From Liolophura sinensis (Eukaryota; Mollusca; Polyplacophora; Chitonida; Chitonidae), in assembly GCF_032854445.1 (NCBI RefSeq), contig NC_088305.1:28542628-28606627 (forward strand): a stretch of DNA of 64,000 nt, given 5' to 3'. This document shows, piece by piece, positions 48,201 through 55,949 of this stretch; the first letter of the stretch is position 1; each line of letters starts with the position of its first letter. The notes beneath the pieces were generated by a model that saw only the letters and a program-made list of their open reading frames with translations, had not been told where the DNA came from and did no database searches. The translations under genes and the position numbers were made by a program.

Positions 48201-51200
48201 CCAGCGTGCAGGACGTTTGGTGTTATCCTTCATTCATGCTGAGTCATTGTTGAATTTCCACGTGAAAACTGGTCGCGGGTTTCTCTTGGTCTCCGCCCGT
48301 TTTCCCCCGCTTCCACTGGTTACTGACTACCGTCGTATAAGTGAAATGTTCTCGAGAACGGCGTAATACTCCAATCAAATAAATAAATCAAACAATATTG
48401 TCTATGATATGATTTTCATTCTCTAAGCACGATATCCTCTGGACTGAACGCTATGGCGGCTGTGACCCTCCAGGACGTCGTCAGACCTCACATCGCCCCG
48501 AATATGAGCCAGACAACCGCCACCTGGGTTGCCAGGGGCCTGGGTAAGGAAACTTGTACTATTCATGTAGTTGTCGCATGCCTCGAAGTCGAAAGAAACC
48601 GGGTTCGGGTGATGGCAAAGGCCTTAAAAATGGTACTTCTTGCTGCCTCGCTTGACGCCCAGCACTGAAATGTTAGAGCAAGGAAGCATGAGTGGTTGGC
48701 CTGATGTCAGTATAATGTGACTGGGTGGGGTGTCATGTCTAGTATCTTCGGCATGATTGTTCAGTGGCAGCGGCACTTTGGTGGCATGGGTTGGCCCTGC
48801 CATAAGAAGACACAGTATATGTACACACACTTAATGACTCCTCGCCGTCATAAGATTGAAAAATTGTTAAACGTTAAACCCAAGAATTCATTCATTCATT
48901 CGGGATTTGCTTGATACTCAGAAAGGTTTAACTACTACATCGGCGGTCAAGTGGAATGAAGTTGGATTTTGTATGGAAATGAAATAAAAGAAGGACTGCT
49001 GATCACCCACAGTTTGCGCTTTCTTCGGTCAATGCAACTGGATAATGCGGAATAAAACGGTGTTCAGCAAGCTGTATTTTCTTGCATTAGTAGTGGGCGG
49101 TAAATTCCATTCGTACGATGTCCAACATGCCTGTGTGAGAAGTCTTCAAGCTACAGTATTTGACGAAAAGGCATTGAAACAAATCATGTAAAAAATTTCA
49201 AAGTAGCTCAGTTGAGACAAATTCCACAGTAGGGAATTAACCCACATCCGCCTGAACAAGGGACATACCACCCACCGCGGTCTACCACACGCCTTTACTG
49301 AAGTCAGAATGTACAACAGTTTGCTTTATTTATTTTTTTGAGTGGTGTTTTACGCCGTGCTCAATCTTATTTCACTTATAAGACGGCGGCCAGCATTATG
49401 GTTAGAGGGAACCGGGCATAGCCCGGAGGAAATGCAGGACCATCAGCAGATAGCTGGCAGACCTTCCCAAGTACGGCCGGAGATGACCAGAACAATTTTA
49501 AATAAATTAACAACAATACGTAGCAACAGATGACGATTATATGTATATTGGTTACTCACGAAGGGAGTAACTGGTCACATAAGAGTGACTTAGCAACTGC
49601 AGTATAAGGGATTTAGTTCAAATGCCCAGTATATTACATTGCCCAGTATATCACATTGCCCAGTATATTACATTGCCCAGTATATCACATTGCCCAGTAT
49701 ATCACATTGCCCAGTATATTACATTGCCCAGTATATCACATTGCCCAGTATATCACATTTCCCATGCAACACACAAGTTTAACGATTTACAATAAAACCC
49801 AAATCAGCCGGTTTATTACGTTTATAAACTTATATACAATTTAACTTGAATTAATATATACGTTAGCACAATAACGCATACCCCCAAACATACTGTGAAA
49901 TAAGCATTATAAGCGTTTTTCCTACAAAATCCACCTACATCTTGAAAAAACTCATAAGTAGTATATACTATTCACCAATTAGGCCGTCTCTGAACGTAAA
50001 TAACTTTTGATACAGTCTATATGCCTTTAAATTACTACGCTGAACTTATATTGTTTCAAATCCTTTGTAATTAGCACCTTAATTTGAGATCCAAATTCTT
50101 CCTGTCCTTTTTAGTGATCATATTATTGTTTTTAATTATTTGATTTTAATGTTTTCACGCATTTATTTTGTTTCATATCTTTGATTGGTTTATTTACATA
50201 GATTTTATTTTGAGGAAAACCATCTTCCTATCATTCTGTTGACAGCCGTTGGGTTAGGGGTGATATGTCTTGCGTTAACCTATGTGGCATCCTGGATGGG
50301 CAGCATTATTCAAGTACGTGGAAAGATACCGTTGCCAGATATGGTTGTACAGGATTTTGTTAAGAAAGACAAAATAAATATTACTCCTTAGTGCGCATGC
50401 GCTGTTCTCTACACTCAATCTACTTCACATCACGGCCACCACTAGACAAGCCTGTGGCATCGACGTGAACTTGTTTCGAATCAGCCTCATCATTTCCGTT
50501 CTCGCGAGGATCTTTTTAATCAGTATTCATCAATAAAATTATTTCAGATACTCATGGAACCATGTTTTAAAGAGAATATGTATGTATCAAGAATTAAGAA
50601 AAACAGATTAGACTGAGCAAGACTTTTTGTTTTCTGACATCATTTCCTGCCTCATTTTCATGACCCCAGTGACCTTAACGTTGTTCAAGATTTGTGTACA
50701 AAATTTGCTATGGTCTATTTCTGGCAATTTTGGTGGCGAGTATGACTGATTTTACAGAGAGCTGAACGTTAATACAAGATTGAAGTCTTAGCCAGGTTTA
50801 TTTAAAATCTGTTTTGAAAAAAAAACCGCACACAAGGGGACCCCCTAGCAAACTGCACGAACTAGGTGCCGCCATTGTGCCTAAGTAGTTTGGAAGCTTA
50901 ATGGGTCGTGTTTACGCAACTTTGCATGTAAGGTTTTATTGGTTACCTAATCTTTGCTTTGCAGACAGTCCTATCCTTCTTTGGTGCTATTGGAGGTCCT
51001 ATCATGGGCGTGTTTACATTAGGCATCTTCTTTCCATGCGCAAATTCTTACGTAAGTTTTACTGCTCCATTCTCAGTACACACTCGGCTATGAATCGGCA
51101 ACCGTGTTACTAATTCTAAATCATGTTTTTTTTGTGTTTGATTTGGGGTTTAGTGTTGCCTGTAACAACATTATATCGATTGTACCATGGCAGTATCTCC

Positions 51201-53751
51201 TGGAAAACGACCGGTCTGTACTGCTTCACGAGGACGCCCTATCAATAGACACCATATCAATAGACACCATATATGACTCTCCATTCCGTTTGATGCATTC
51301 TTGACTTTTCACGCATTATCACGCGAGATTTGTGATTTTATGCGGTAATACGAGCAATAATTGTTAATGTTCTTTATTGACTCGTGACGTTTTTCAGGGA
51401 GCTTTCGCTGGCCTCATCTCTAGCCTCGGTCTCAGCGTGTGGATTTTGATTGGCGCTAAGGTGACAAAGACACCATTAACTCTGCCTAGCGACAACAGCA
51501 CATTTGCCAACTTGACCACGTAAGTAGCGTCAGAGAATCCGTCATGCAGGGGAAGCTATCACTAGCCATGAGATGTAAATCGTGCTTGGAGACTCAGGAT
51601 GAAACCCATGTCGGGTCATACCAAAGACTTTAAAAATGGTTCTTGTTGCTGTCTCGCTTGGCGCTCAGCATTGAGAGGCAAGAGAAAGGAAATAGGACTG
51701 ATCGGACCGGTGTAGGTATAATGAAACTGAGTGGGGTGTCATATCTGGTGTCTTCGGCATAATACTTGAGCGGCGGAAACACTCGTTGTGCCACAAGAAT
51801 ACACAGTATATGTACACACACCTACTGACTCCTCGTTGCCTTGTGACTAAAAACTGTTAAGCACGATGTAAATCCTCAAACATACATGTATACGTACACA
51901 AAGCTCGGATATGTTATATGCTATATATATCTGCTATATTTTTTTTTACCAAAGGTCGCGAGTTTGACTTTCCTATCTTTCTCGATTTTGATTCTCTTCA
52001 TGAGAGTTACAAATCATCCAGTGTGATATACTGAAGCGATCAAAACTGTATTGAATGTTATTGAAAGTGGATTGAAAGTTAAGTCAGGTTATTAAAAATA
52101 CCAATTCCATCCTGATAATAATTTACAGGGCAAAGTTCAAAGGTTATAACCGTCTTTATGGAGAACCTTTCTGGTCTTAAATATTAAGGTCCAAGTTGTG
52201 CAGTTTATAGTTCATTTCTGTCGTATCACGATTTTTGTTAACAAACTAGTAACCTATTACATTTGATCAATTGACCATTAGCCGAATTAACATTTAATCG
52301 GGAATTATAGATATCGATAAATGATTTGTATATCAGATATAGACGGTATGGCTAATTTCAAAATTACATTGTTCTTATCTGCCCTCAAATAGGTACTCTG
52401 TTAATTTAAACAGAAAATCTGTTGCCTGAGTGATGCCAGAATGTATTCTCTTACAGCACATTTGCTGTATTCTGTCATGTTCTACATAATAGTCTGTTAC
52501 TCTAATATTTATTTATTTATTTGATTTCGTGTTTTACGCCGTGCTCAAGAATATTCACTTATACGACGGCAGCCAGCATTATGGTGGGAGGAAAACGGGC
52601 AGAGCCCGGGGGAAACCCACGGCCATCCGTAGGTTGCTGGAAGACCTTCCCATGAGCTGGACTTGAACTCACAGCGACCGCATTGATGAGAGGCTTCTGG
52701 GTCAGTACGCTGCGCTAGTTAGTCTAATCGTTATATTGAATTAATAGAATAGATGTGCTCTATTTAACAGAATGCGCGTAATAGCAGAATACTTTCTATT
52801 AAATATAACAGATTATTTTTCGAGCAGGACAAATGTTTTTTTTCTCCAGCGTAAGCCCACCGGCCGACACCTTCACCAATCCGCTACTCCCACTGTATCA
52901 GCTATCCTACCAGTACTACAGCCTGCTCTCTGTCGTGGTCTGTATTATTGTTGGCTTACTCGTAAGCGCAGTGACGTGTAAGTATGCAAAGTATGGTACA
53001 CCGTATTATGTAATAATTCACGAGTAATTACGCTGCAACGACCAAGTAACATAATAAAAATTTCCTTGATATGTAATATCATTGCGCAACGTAATAAAAT
53101 TTACTGGTTATGTAATACAGCCGTGTAACCTACAGACAGACAGATTAATAAGACTTTTTTTTATTTTTGTTGCCCTTGAACGATTTTTTGAAGGTCATTA
53201 GGGCTGTGCATATACTGTCCTTGAAACTGTTGTTCAAGATGAAAGGGTATTTATAGTGCATTGCACCTTGTTTAATGATCTTGTCTTAGGTTTTAAACAG
53301 CGTCACCCACCGGGATCAGACCTGATATTCCCGTATCGCTCTGTGCTCAACCCCTGCTTGCCCAAAGGCCATCGGCTTCGAAAGAAGGAGGTGAGAGCTC
53401 TATTACAGTTTAGCGTCAGTGATCAGCTTCTGTTTCCATGTTATATCGATCTTACTGTCTTTACAGTTCAGTTTGCCTGTCATTGGGTAACAGGCGTTTA
53501 GTTTTCGTTGCTTTATAAAACTTTTAATTAAAATAACTGATATGAACTAGTTGATTTTTATTTTTATCCTTTGTATCTCTTCATGGTGCTTGTAAATATC
53601 ATTTTGATTTTGCCGTATAATTAACGTCTTTTGCCGTTAGGCCCATCACATTGTTTGATTTCATTTTCAGGAATATCAATTTGAGACTGTGTCCCAGATG
53701 GACGATGAATCGTCAAATGTGGACAATTGTACTGCTGCAAAGAACACGTAA
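24277..53751 (+). CDS. SLC5-family sodium-coupled solute transporter (monocarboxylate/iodide/vitamin type), complete
   Basis: Exons: 24277-24624, 29603-29668, 31038-31089, 31611-31678, 32244-32398, 33231-33371, 33970-34099, 47982-48070, 48428-48543, 50246-50313, 50965-51051, 51398-51519, 52850-52977, 53290-53390, 53671-53751. Together they give 1752 nt, exactly 584 codons with TAA, all with GT-AG junctions in phase. It is close to the roughly 600-residue length of SLC5A5/A6/A8/A12. Marks of the family: [20 protein letters not shown] in the first helices, [39 protein letters not shown], and the [20 protein letters not shown] helix. The protein should be a multi-pass membrane protein that couples Na+ entry to uptake of an organic anion. 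The ATG is in a good context (ACCATGG). Substrate cannot be assigned. The exon 8-9 junction is split by a 13.9-kb intron 7 that carries a Polinton. Confidence 0.93.
24922..25250 (+). mobile_element. SINE family B, full length
   Basis: The tRNA-like head includes TAGCACAGTTGGTAGAGCG (A box) and GGATCAATCC (weak B box). The B-family body follows, and the copy ends in TGAAAAATTGTTGAATACGA and GTTAAACCCCAAGCACTCAC. It is the most complete family B copy in the window and lies in SLC5 intron 1. Confidence 0.88.
25412..25427. repeat. C16 homopolymer
   Basis: Uninterrupted run of 16 C after GTGACCCCG. A site of likely length error or instability. Confidence 0.95.
26329..26995 (-). pseudogene. broken ORF of the TIR transposon, probable transposase remnant
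   Basis: Reading from 26995 downward, one frame gives [40 protein letters not shown] and then VKRLCASP before a TGA at about 26791. A second frame (26688-26329) gives [28 protein letters not shown] and [11 protein letters not shown], a short beta-rich module like an SH3 or Tudor fold. Both segments recall a conserved uncharacterised protein found beside similar TIRs in many animal genomes. Acidic residues such as D in SDGGAS and D in PCDGI are candidate catalytic positions, but that is inference. Stops and frame changes show that this copy is dead. Confidence 0.6.
27128..27260 (+). mobile_element. SINE family A, 3' half
   Basis: Starts at TACCTGCGGATGGTCGTGGG and ends CAATCAAATAAATAAATAAA. 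It is nested in the TIR transposon. A separate antisense head fragment (GGCGCTAACCGACTGAGCCA) lies at 26098-26126. Confidence 0.9.
28790..28965. repeat. two diverged direct repeats with TGACGTCA-like sites
   Basis: Two copies of about 115 bp share GTGACATCATGACGTCACAG / GTGACGCCATGACATCACAG, then AACGATTGA and an ATTTGTTA-like end. The first contains a perfect TGACGTCA palindrome. The function is unknown; it may be part of an old transposon. Confidence 0.5.
29662..29738 (+). mobile_element. SINE tail insertion flanked by a 15-bp target-site duplication
   Basis: CCAAATGGTGAGTGT occurs at 29662-29676 and again at 29724-29738, perfectly. Between them lies only a 5'-truncated SINE tail (GTTGAGTACGGCGTAAAACA, then CCAATCAAATAAATAAATAA). 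The duplicated target contains the splice donor of SLC5 exon 2 (ATG|GTGAGT), so the donor now exists twice, 62 bp apart. Confidence 0.92.
29808..30128. mobile_element. MITE of about 320 bp with inverted ends of about 60 bp
   Basis: The left end CATACTCCTTAC(C/A)GCGCATG and CATCACTGCCACCA reappear inverted at the right end (TGGTGGCAGTGATGTAAAGC, then CATGCGCTGTAAGGAGTATG). Related single ends or copies occur near 28505-28605, 34165-34256 and 50385-50755. The left flank of the Polinton lies in one of them. Confidence 0.75.
30640..30875. mobile_element. MITE of about 230 bp with TTGTCTGAGT inverted ends
   Basis: Left GTTTGTTGTCTGAGTTATGC and TAGAATGTATTCTGTT mirror the right side AGCAGAATGCATTCTA, ATCATCACTCAGACAACAGA. 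A partial copy lies at 31180-31310 and a third at 52410-52835, where it is split by a SINE. Confidence 0.8.
31974..32120 (+). mobile_element. SINE family A, 5'-truncated
   Basis: Contains CAACCTGCGGATAATCGTGG, GTTTAAGTGAAATATTCTTG and the standard tail. It lies 120 bp upstream of SLC5 exon 5. Confidence 0.88.
32835..33230. repeat. 45-bp minisatellite ending at the SLC5 exon 6 acceptor
   Basis: About seven imperfect copies of CTGTGATTTGACTGAACGTC followed by CACAGTTGTTGTTGTATTTC and a C-rich end. The C-rich end of the last copy is the functional acceptor (TTTCCCTCCCAG at 33219-33230). An earlier copy has the same acceptor followed by AATCAATGGTTG (33120-33145), mimicking the true exon start AATCAGTGGTGA. 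A C13 run sits at 32863-32875. Confidence 0.92.
33517..33661 (+). mobile_element. SINE family A, 3' half
   Basis: Begins TGGGAAGGCCTGCAGCAACC and ends AAACACCAATCAAATAAATA. In intron 6 of the SLC5 gene. A further SINE-like tail (GCCGATGTGGCGTTAAGCCA) follows at about 33715-33775. Confidence 0.88.
34335..34446 (+). promoter_or_regulatory. CCAAT plus E2F-like modules and TATA-like box in the left TIR
   Basis: Modules read inward as AAACTGACCAATGG, CGCGCCAAAACTGACCAATT and CGCGCGGTTTTGGCGCC. This pairs a CCAAT box with TTTTGGCGC, which fits the E2F consensus TTTSGCGC. The TATA-like GGGATAAAAAAAGG at 34432-34445 lies 3' of them. The same order recurs in the right TIR. The promoter role is inference. 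Confidence 0.5.
34560..34692 (+). pseudogene. C2H2 zinc-finger remnant in the left TIR
   Basis: One frame gives [19 protein letters not shown], then [12 protein letters not shown] and a stop, matching the Cys and His spacing of C2H2 fingers (C-x2-C, about 12 residues, H-x4-H). It is homologous to the better-preserved copy on the - strand of the right TIR. Truncated after one and a half fingers. Confidence 0.6.
34936..35969 (+). pseudogene. Polinton integrase with C-terminal chromodomain, frame-broken
   Basis: Retroviral-type (rve/DDE) integrase typical of Polintons, which joins element ends to host DNA. The N-terminal part (34936-35113) is in one frame and ends at a stop. The core (35039-35590) continues in another and keeps [30 protein letters not shown] and [12 protein letters not shown], so the three acidic catalytic residues are visible. 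A third frame (35581-35865) carries the C-terminal region. The last part (35850-35969) encodes a chromodomain-like end with [17 protein letters not shown] before TAA. At least two single-base breaks make it inactive as it stands. Confidence 0.88.
36030..37780 (-). mobile_element. 5'-truncated reverse-transcriptase element nested in the Polinton
   Basis: A - strand retroelement with one long ORF (37773-36670) and a non-coding 3' part of about 640 bp (36030-36669). It sits between integrase and the ATPase fragment, and the ATPase lacks its N-terminal half at this junction, suggesting loss at insertion. A second degraded copy lies at 56700-57180 in the same orientation. Confidence 0.7.
36670..37773 (-). 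CDS. reverse transcriptase, N-terminally truncated
   Basis: A 367-codon ORF with the order of RT motifs: [48 protein letters not shown], the catalytic RYIDDLLAL (YxDD type) and [12 protein letters not shown], then [12 protein letters not shown] and a Lys/Tyr-rich end. It copies RNA into DNA for a retroelement. The family is common in marine invertebrate genomes and looks closest to Penelope-like RTs, but I cannot classify it firmly. The usual region before TPYKARF (with an LPKLHK-like motif) is missing, so it is 5'-truncated although the RT core is open. No endonuclease domain is visible. Confidence 0.8.
   Translation of the reverse strand: MPLFSRKPCTPYKARFIAGSRSCTTKLLSTLLTRALQEVKSFWNKYCCAITKNSGVNCMWILNTSKRLTEELDAHMHIPCKDVSTWDFSTLYTTIPHKDLIERISSLIVSVFTKTSHRYINVRSNKAFFSSTPYKGYHSWDVTLFIELLEFLINNIYVKFGDTIYQQCIGIPVGTSCAPLLADLYLFSYEYDYMQKLLKSNIFRARSFSFTKRYIDDLLALNNSHIAEAVKEIFPLSLDLKVTTDSPDGTSYLDLYLYKDEQGLLSRRLYDKRDHFNFDIVNYPYLDSNISKGPAYGVYISRLVAFVRSCVNCDDFNLRHKLLVQKLVCQGYSIKRLHSKFLKFYNEYNTLVGRYRQSVQNLWRSAL
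38010..38345 (+). pseudogene. Polinton packaging ATPase, C-terminal fragment
   Basis: Two frames joined by a break near 38155. The first has [20 protein letters not shown] and [16 protein letters not shown]. The second has [20 protein letters not shown] and IAKQMVPG. These are the Walker B side and sensor region of the FtsK/HerA-type ATPase of Polintons, which in related viruses pumps DNA into capsids. The N-terminal half with the P-loop is absent; the RT element lies where it should be. Confidence 0.7.
38347..38870 (+). pseudogene. small Polinton protein fragment (unassigned structural type)
   Basis: One frame contains [40 protein letters not shown] and QDQYQAAWQ, a helical, charged segment resembling the short protein that often sits between ATPase and capsid genes in Polintons. 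The region after 38560 changes frame several times and ends in a low-complexity Pro/Thr/Lys-rich stretch (38730-38830). Its exact role is unknown. Confidence 0.4.
38845..39447 (+). pseudogene. F54H12.2-like Polinton virion protein, frame-broken
   Basis: The first frame has [32 protein letters not shown] and [10 protein letters not shown]. After a single-base break near 39085 a second frame has [68 protein letters not shown] and [19 protein letters not shown]. This order matches the conserved C-terminal half of the F54H12.2-like family, considered a jelly-roll type virion protein of Polintons. The N-terminal half is missing. Described only; the copy is broken. Confidence 0.72.
39457..40142 (+). 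pseudogene. Polinton adenovirus-type cysteine protease, split by a SINE
   Basis: An ATG at 39457 opens [20 protein letters not shown] (39541-39815) then interrupts the gene, and a downstream frame runs from about 39825 to TAA at 40142. The catalytic elements are visible: His in [11 protein letters not shown], the acidic position in GEYFDSHPS and Cys in [16 protein letters not shown]. Such proteases mature virion proteins. The frames before and after the SINE do not line up even ignoring the insert, so there is a further single-base break. A poly(A) signal AATAAA follows at 40190. Confidence 0.85.
39541..39815 (+). mobile_element. SINE family A, full length, inside the protease gene
   Basis: Complete head (GGGGCCTCCGTTGCTCAGTT), B-box region, core and tail, ending in A12. 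Flanked by GACCACCT at 39533-39540 and 39816-39823, a clear target-site duplication. Confidence 0.95.
41266..41527 (+). mobile_element. SINE family A, full length, inside the polymerase gene
   Basis: Head, core and tail are complete. It is flanked by ATATGGGTG at 41257-41265 and 41528-41536. It is antisense to the polymerase frame. Confidence 0.95.
42262..42296. repeat. (GT)n followed by G17
   Basis: GT dinucleotides (42262-42275), then an uninterrupted G run of about 17 inside the broken polymerase frame. The true length may be uncertain. Confidence 0.9.
44320..46800. other. AT-rich segment of the Polinton without recognised genes
   Basis: Clearly richer in A and T than the flanking polymerase and TIR. 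44320-45240 is a degenerate repeat field: about 78-bp repeats with TCTGAATGACACCGTGTAAA, a 190-bp direct duplication (44590 and 44778, sharing ATATTTCTAACAGCTTTGAT), and recurring GGGCGACC(A/G) or GGTCGCCTAAATG motifs. An 87-codon ORF at 46184-46447 has no recognised similarity; a GTAAGC lies inside it. I see no promoter or origin that I can support. Confidence 0.6.
47032..47390 (-). CDS. C2H2 zinc-finger protein in the right TIR
   Basis: The frame reads [20 protein letters not shown] with RTH (finger 1), [20 protein letters not shown] with RH (finger 2; the first His position is Gln) and [18 protein letters not shown] with RAEH (finger 3). It ends in a (His-Thr)n tail from a CA repeat. Each finger keeps C-x2-C-x12-H/Q-x3-4-H. 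An upstream stop and no in-frame ATG mean the start is missing or frame-broken. A shorter homologue lies in the left TIR. It could be a sequence-specific DNA-binding protein acting on the element; that is inference. Confidence 0.6.
47185..47743 (-). repeat. right terminal inverted repeat of the Polinton
   Basis: Reverse complement of the left TIR (see 34257), from the zinc-finger region out to CAAATGGAGC at the edge. Longer than the left copy by about 120 bp, mainly through an extra finger segment. Confidence 0.92.
47545..47735 (-). promoter_or_regulatory. repeated CCAAT plus E2F-like modules in the right TIR
   Basis: On the + strand: ATTGGTCAGTTTTGGAGCG (47588), TTGGTCAGTTTGGGCGCG (47621), ATTGGTCAGTTTTGGCGCG (47654) and TTCAGTTTTAGCGCG (47718), spaced about 33-64 bp, plus the inverted GGCGCCAAAACCGCGCG (47562). 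On the - strand, a GGGATAAAAGAGAAGG box follows. One more module, ATTGGTCCGTTTTGGCGCC, lies at 46917, outside the TIR. Confidence 0.55.
48265..48388 (+). mobile_element. SINE family A, 3' half
   Basis: GGTCGCGGGTTTCTCTTGGT, GTATAAGTGAAATGTTCTCG and the standard tail. It lies 40 bp upstream of SLC5 exon 9. Confidence 0.85.
48590..48895 (+). mobile_element. SINE family B copy
   Basis: Shares CTTGCTGCCTCGCTTGACGC, GTATCTTCGGCATGATTGTT and AGACACAGTATATGTACACA with the copies at 51575 and 14460. Ends in CATTCATTCATTC. Confidence 0.85.
49326..49485 (-). mobile_element. SINE family A, 3' half, reversed
   Basis: On the + strand it begins TTTATTTATTTTTTTGAGTG and reads back through GCCAGCATTATGGT to ACCTTCCCAAGTACGGCCGG. 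Confidence 0.9.
49625..49765. repeat. 17-bp minisatellite, CATTGCCCAGTATATCA units
   Basis: About eight near-identical copies of CATTGCCCAGTATAT(C/T)A in SLC5 intron 9. Confidence 0.95.
51575..51890 (+). mobile_element. SINE family B copy
   Basis: TTCTTGTTGCTGTCTCGCTT, GGTGTCTTCGGCATAATACT, AATACACAGTATATGTACAC and a decayed GTTAAGCACGATGTAAATCC end. In SLC5 intron 12. Confidence 0.85.
52410..52835. mobile_element. MITE copy split by a SINE
   Basis: The 30640-type MITE. Its left half (ATCTGTTGCCTGAGTGATGC, AGAATGTATTCT) is at 52410-52506. Its right half (TTATATTGAATTAATAGAAT to TATAACAGATTATTTTT) is at 52723-52822. The SINE between them is younger than the MITE. The MITE ends about 15 bp before the SLC5 exon 13 acceptor. 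Confidence 0.8.
52507..52722 (-). mobile_element. SINE family A, reversed, nested in the MITE
   Basis: Reversed tail, core and B-box region (GGACTTGAACTCACAGCGAC). TCTAAT flanks both sides (52501 and 52723), as part of a longer imperfect GTTA(C/G)TCTAAT duplication. Confidence 0.92.
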
Positions 53752-54391
53752 AACGTGAACCGTAGGAAAAAGAGTAAACCAGAACAAGACACGCTTTATG
53801 CAAGAAAATGTCATTAACATTTGCTACCCGTACCCCAAGAGGAGACGGATCGAGATACCGCTGGACCTGTGCCCCTTTGCCAGCCATTTTGGAGAGATTG
53901 TTCACACATTTTTGCTGGTAAAAAACTATCAAGCCTATAAATCTCGACAGATAGATTTCTTGGGATTTGCAAAAGACGAGTCAACAGAAGCATTTCTTTA
54001 ACTTGCTGAATAAAGACATAAACATTGCCCCCCAAAATAGTTGGATTTATTTTTTTATAATTTTTTTAACCGAGTAAAACGCTTTTGAAAGTCTGGATTT
54101 GACGATGGCCATTTCTCACCATATTGGGATCAGCGACGTCACATGGGGTTTTTGCGACTTAACACAGACAAACCGCGAGATGAACTATTTCAAGCAAAAA
54201 TATAGGTGTGACGTCATTGATACCATTTGTCTCTCAAACTTTATTCCTGGATACTGTTGAATAGTCTTTAATCTGATATATCCTTTATTTTAGAATTTCC
54301 TTTGCCTTTTAATGGCTTTTATAAACCTTCATATGGAAAAGCAATAATTACAAATGTCGTTAAGCATTGTCTTTGTTCTGACGTTCCTGTT

Positions 54392-54500
54392 CGGTCTTAC
54401 GTGAGAAGGTCTGTCAACAACCTGCGGGTAGTCTTGAGTTTTGCCTGGATTCGGTCTGGTTGCTTCCCACCATAATACTGACCATGAATGCTTGCCTAAC
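54392..54500 (+). mobile_element. SINE family A fragment, middle part
   Basis: TGAGAAGGTCTGTCAACAAC, CTGCGGGTAGTC and CCCACCATAATACTGACC. No tail. Confidence 0.7.
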
Positions 54501-54892
54501 TTCATGAAACGAACAAAAGGTTGACAAAGAGCGGGAAATATATATTCTATATATAGTCAAAATAGAACACCAGAAGAGTGTTGCGTGAAGATTTTAGGAA
54601 GAAAGCAAGTTTTGTTCAATTGCTGAATCTTGCGTGTATTTTGAGAAATGATTACCAGCTTATATACTTCACAATGGTTTAATACACTCCATATAGTTTA
54701 TGCCAAAAAAGGCATTGTAAATATTATTATCCTTTGTTCCAAATTAAACACTTGGTGGTTTATTTTGTTTTGTTTCATGCTTATTGTCTGAGAGTAGGAC
54801 TTGTTTAGGACGTATTGTAACAAAATCTAGACTGATATATCGAAGTGGGAATATATCCACGCTTATACAAAAACTGATATCTATTTTAAAAG

Positions 54893-55167
54893 CGGACCTC
54901 GGTGGCCGAGGTCGTTAGCACGCCGGGGCCAAAATATAGTAGTTATATCGTAGTATTTTTATCGAACACCATGACCCAAGAGCTTCTCGCCAGTGCCTTC
55001 GTTGTAAGCTCAAGTCCAGATCAGGCTAATTTACCTTCTGGTCGTACGTGGGAATGTTTGCCAGGCTTTTCCCGTTCTCTGTACCGTTTCTTCACAACAT
55101 AATGGTTGTTGTCAATGTCAATCAAAATGTTGGATTGTTGGTGACACCGATCAAATAAATAAATAAA
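54893..55167 (+). mobile_element. SINE family A, diverged full-length
   Basis: GCGGACCTCGGTGGCCGAGG head, GTAAGCTCAAGTCC B-box region, and a tail GATCAAATAAATAAATAAAT. It carries a small insertion in the head. Confidence 0.8.
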
Positions 55168-55284
55168 TTTAATAAAATAAGTGTTTTTCTTACGGGTTGT
55201 TCCAGAATTGTTTGTATGACGCTTTTAACAGACTATATTTTTTATAATGTGTGCACAGTGGTTAATTTACTACTGTTCTCTACT

Positions 55285-55490
55285 TGAAGTGTGCGTGCAT
55301 TAGACCATTAAGACCTGGGTTCGAATCCTGGTCAGGCAGGCTGGCAAATTGCTTTATGTCTAGATGAATGTAGGTAAAAAGGCATTTAGAGATGCGGTAT
55401 AGTTTCTGTTAAATTTTGTCTTGTTTTACTCATTCATTAAGCGATTGGTTATTACGTAGGTGCTTGGTCAAAACACCAATGAAATAAACA
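55285..55490 (+). mobile_element. SINE with a perfect tRNA B box
   Basis: GGTTCGAATCC at 55318-55328 matches the B-box consensus of RNA polymerase III promoters. An AAAACACCAATGAAATAAAC tail follows at about 55470. The region before the B box does not fold as a full tRNA, so I call it a SINE head rather than a tRNA gene. Confidence 0.6.
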
Positions 55491-55949
55491 GATCATTGCG
55501 CCTGAGGTCTTGTGGGTTAAGAAGAAAGGTGGTCAGCAAAAACAATCATTTGACCTCTTATCTCTATCAAGCTATCTTCCGTTAATCCAATTTTGAGCTA
55601 AAGGCTGATACAAACAGCTTTCACTGACCTTCCAAATATTACAGTGGGTTCTTTTTGGATTTATGTATGACTGTAGCGATTGTTTAATTAGACTGATATT
55701 CCAAACACCAGTAAATCGACGCAGTTACATGTAGGTCGGGATGACGTTATATATTTGCGAGTTGATTTGTTTAATGCCGGCTTGTATGGCCTCTACTTGT
55801 TAAAACTATCGCTTTTAGCTTGAACTTTTTGAGCTGTCGCTTAAAAACACACACTGTACAAGTCATCAACAACACGTCCTACACACAGGACGTCTTCATA
55901 TGGCGTCATGAGCTCAAAGGGAAGTAATAGGACTGTTTGCACAATGTAC

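Noticed and set aside
50185-50245. upstream extension of SLC5 exon 10 in the same open frame
   Set aside because: It is the pyrimidine tract of the acceptor at 50245; starting at 50246 keeps phase and matches the family length.
55318-55328. perfect B box as evidence of a real tRNA gene
   Set aside because: No matching acceptor stem or A box at the right distance; a SINE tail follows.
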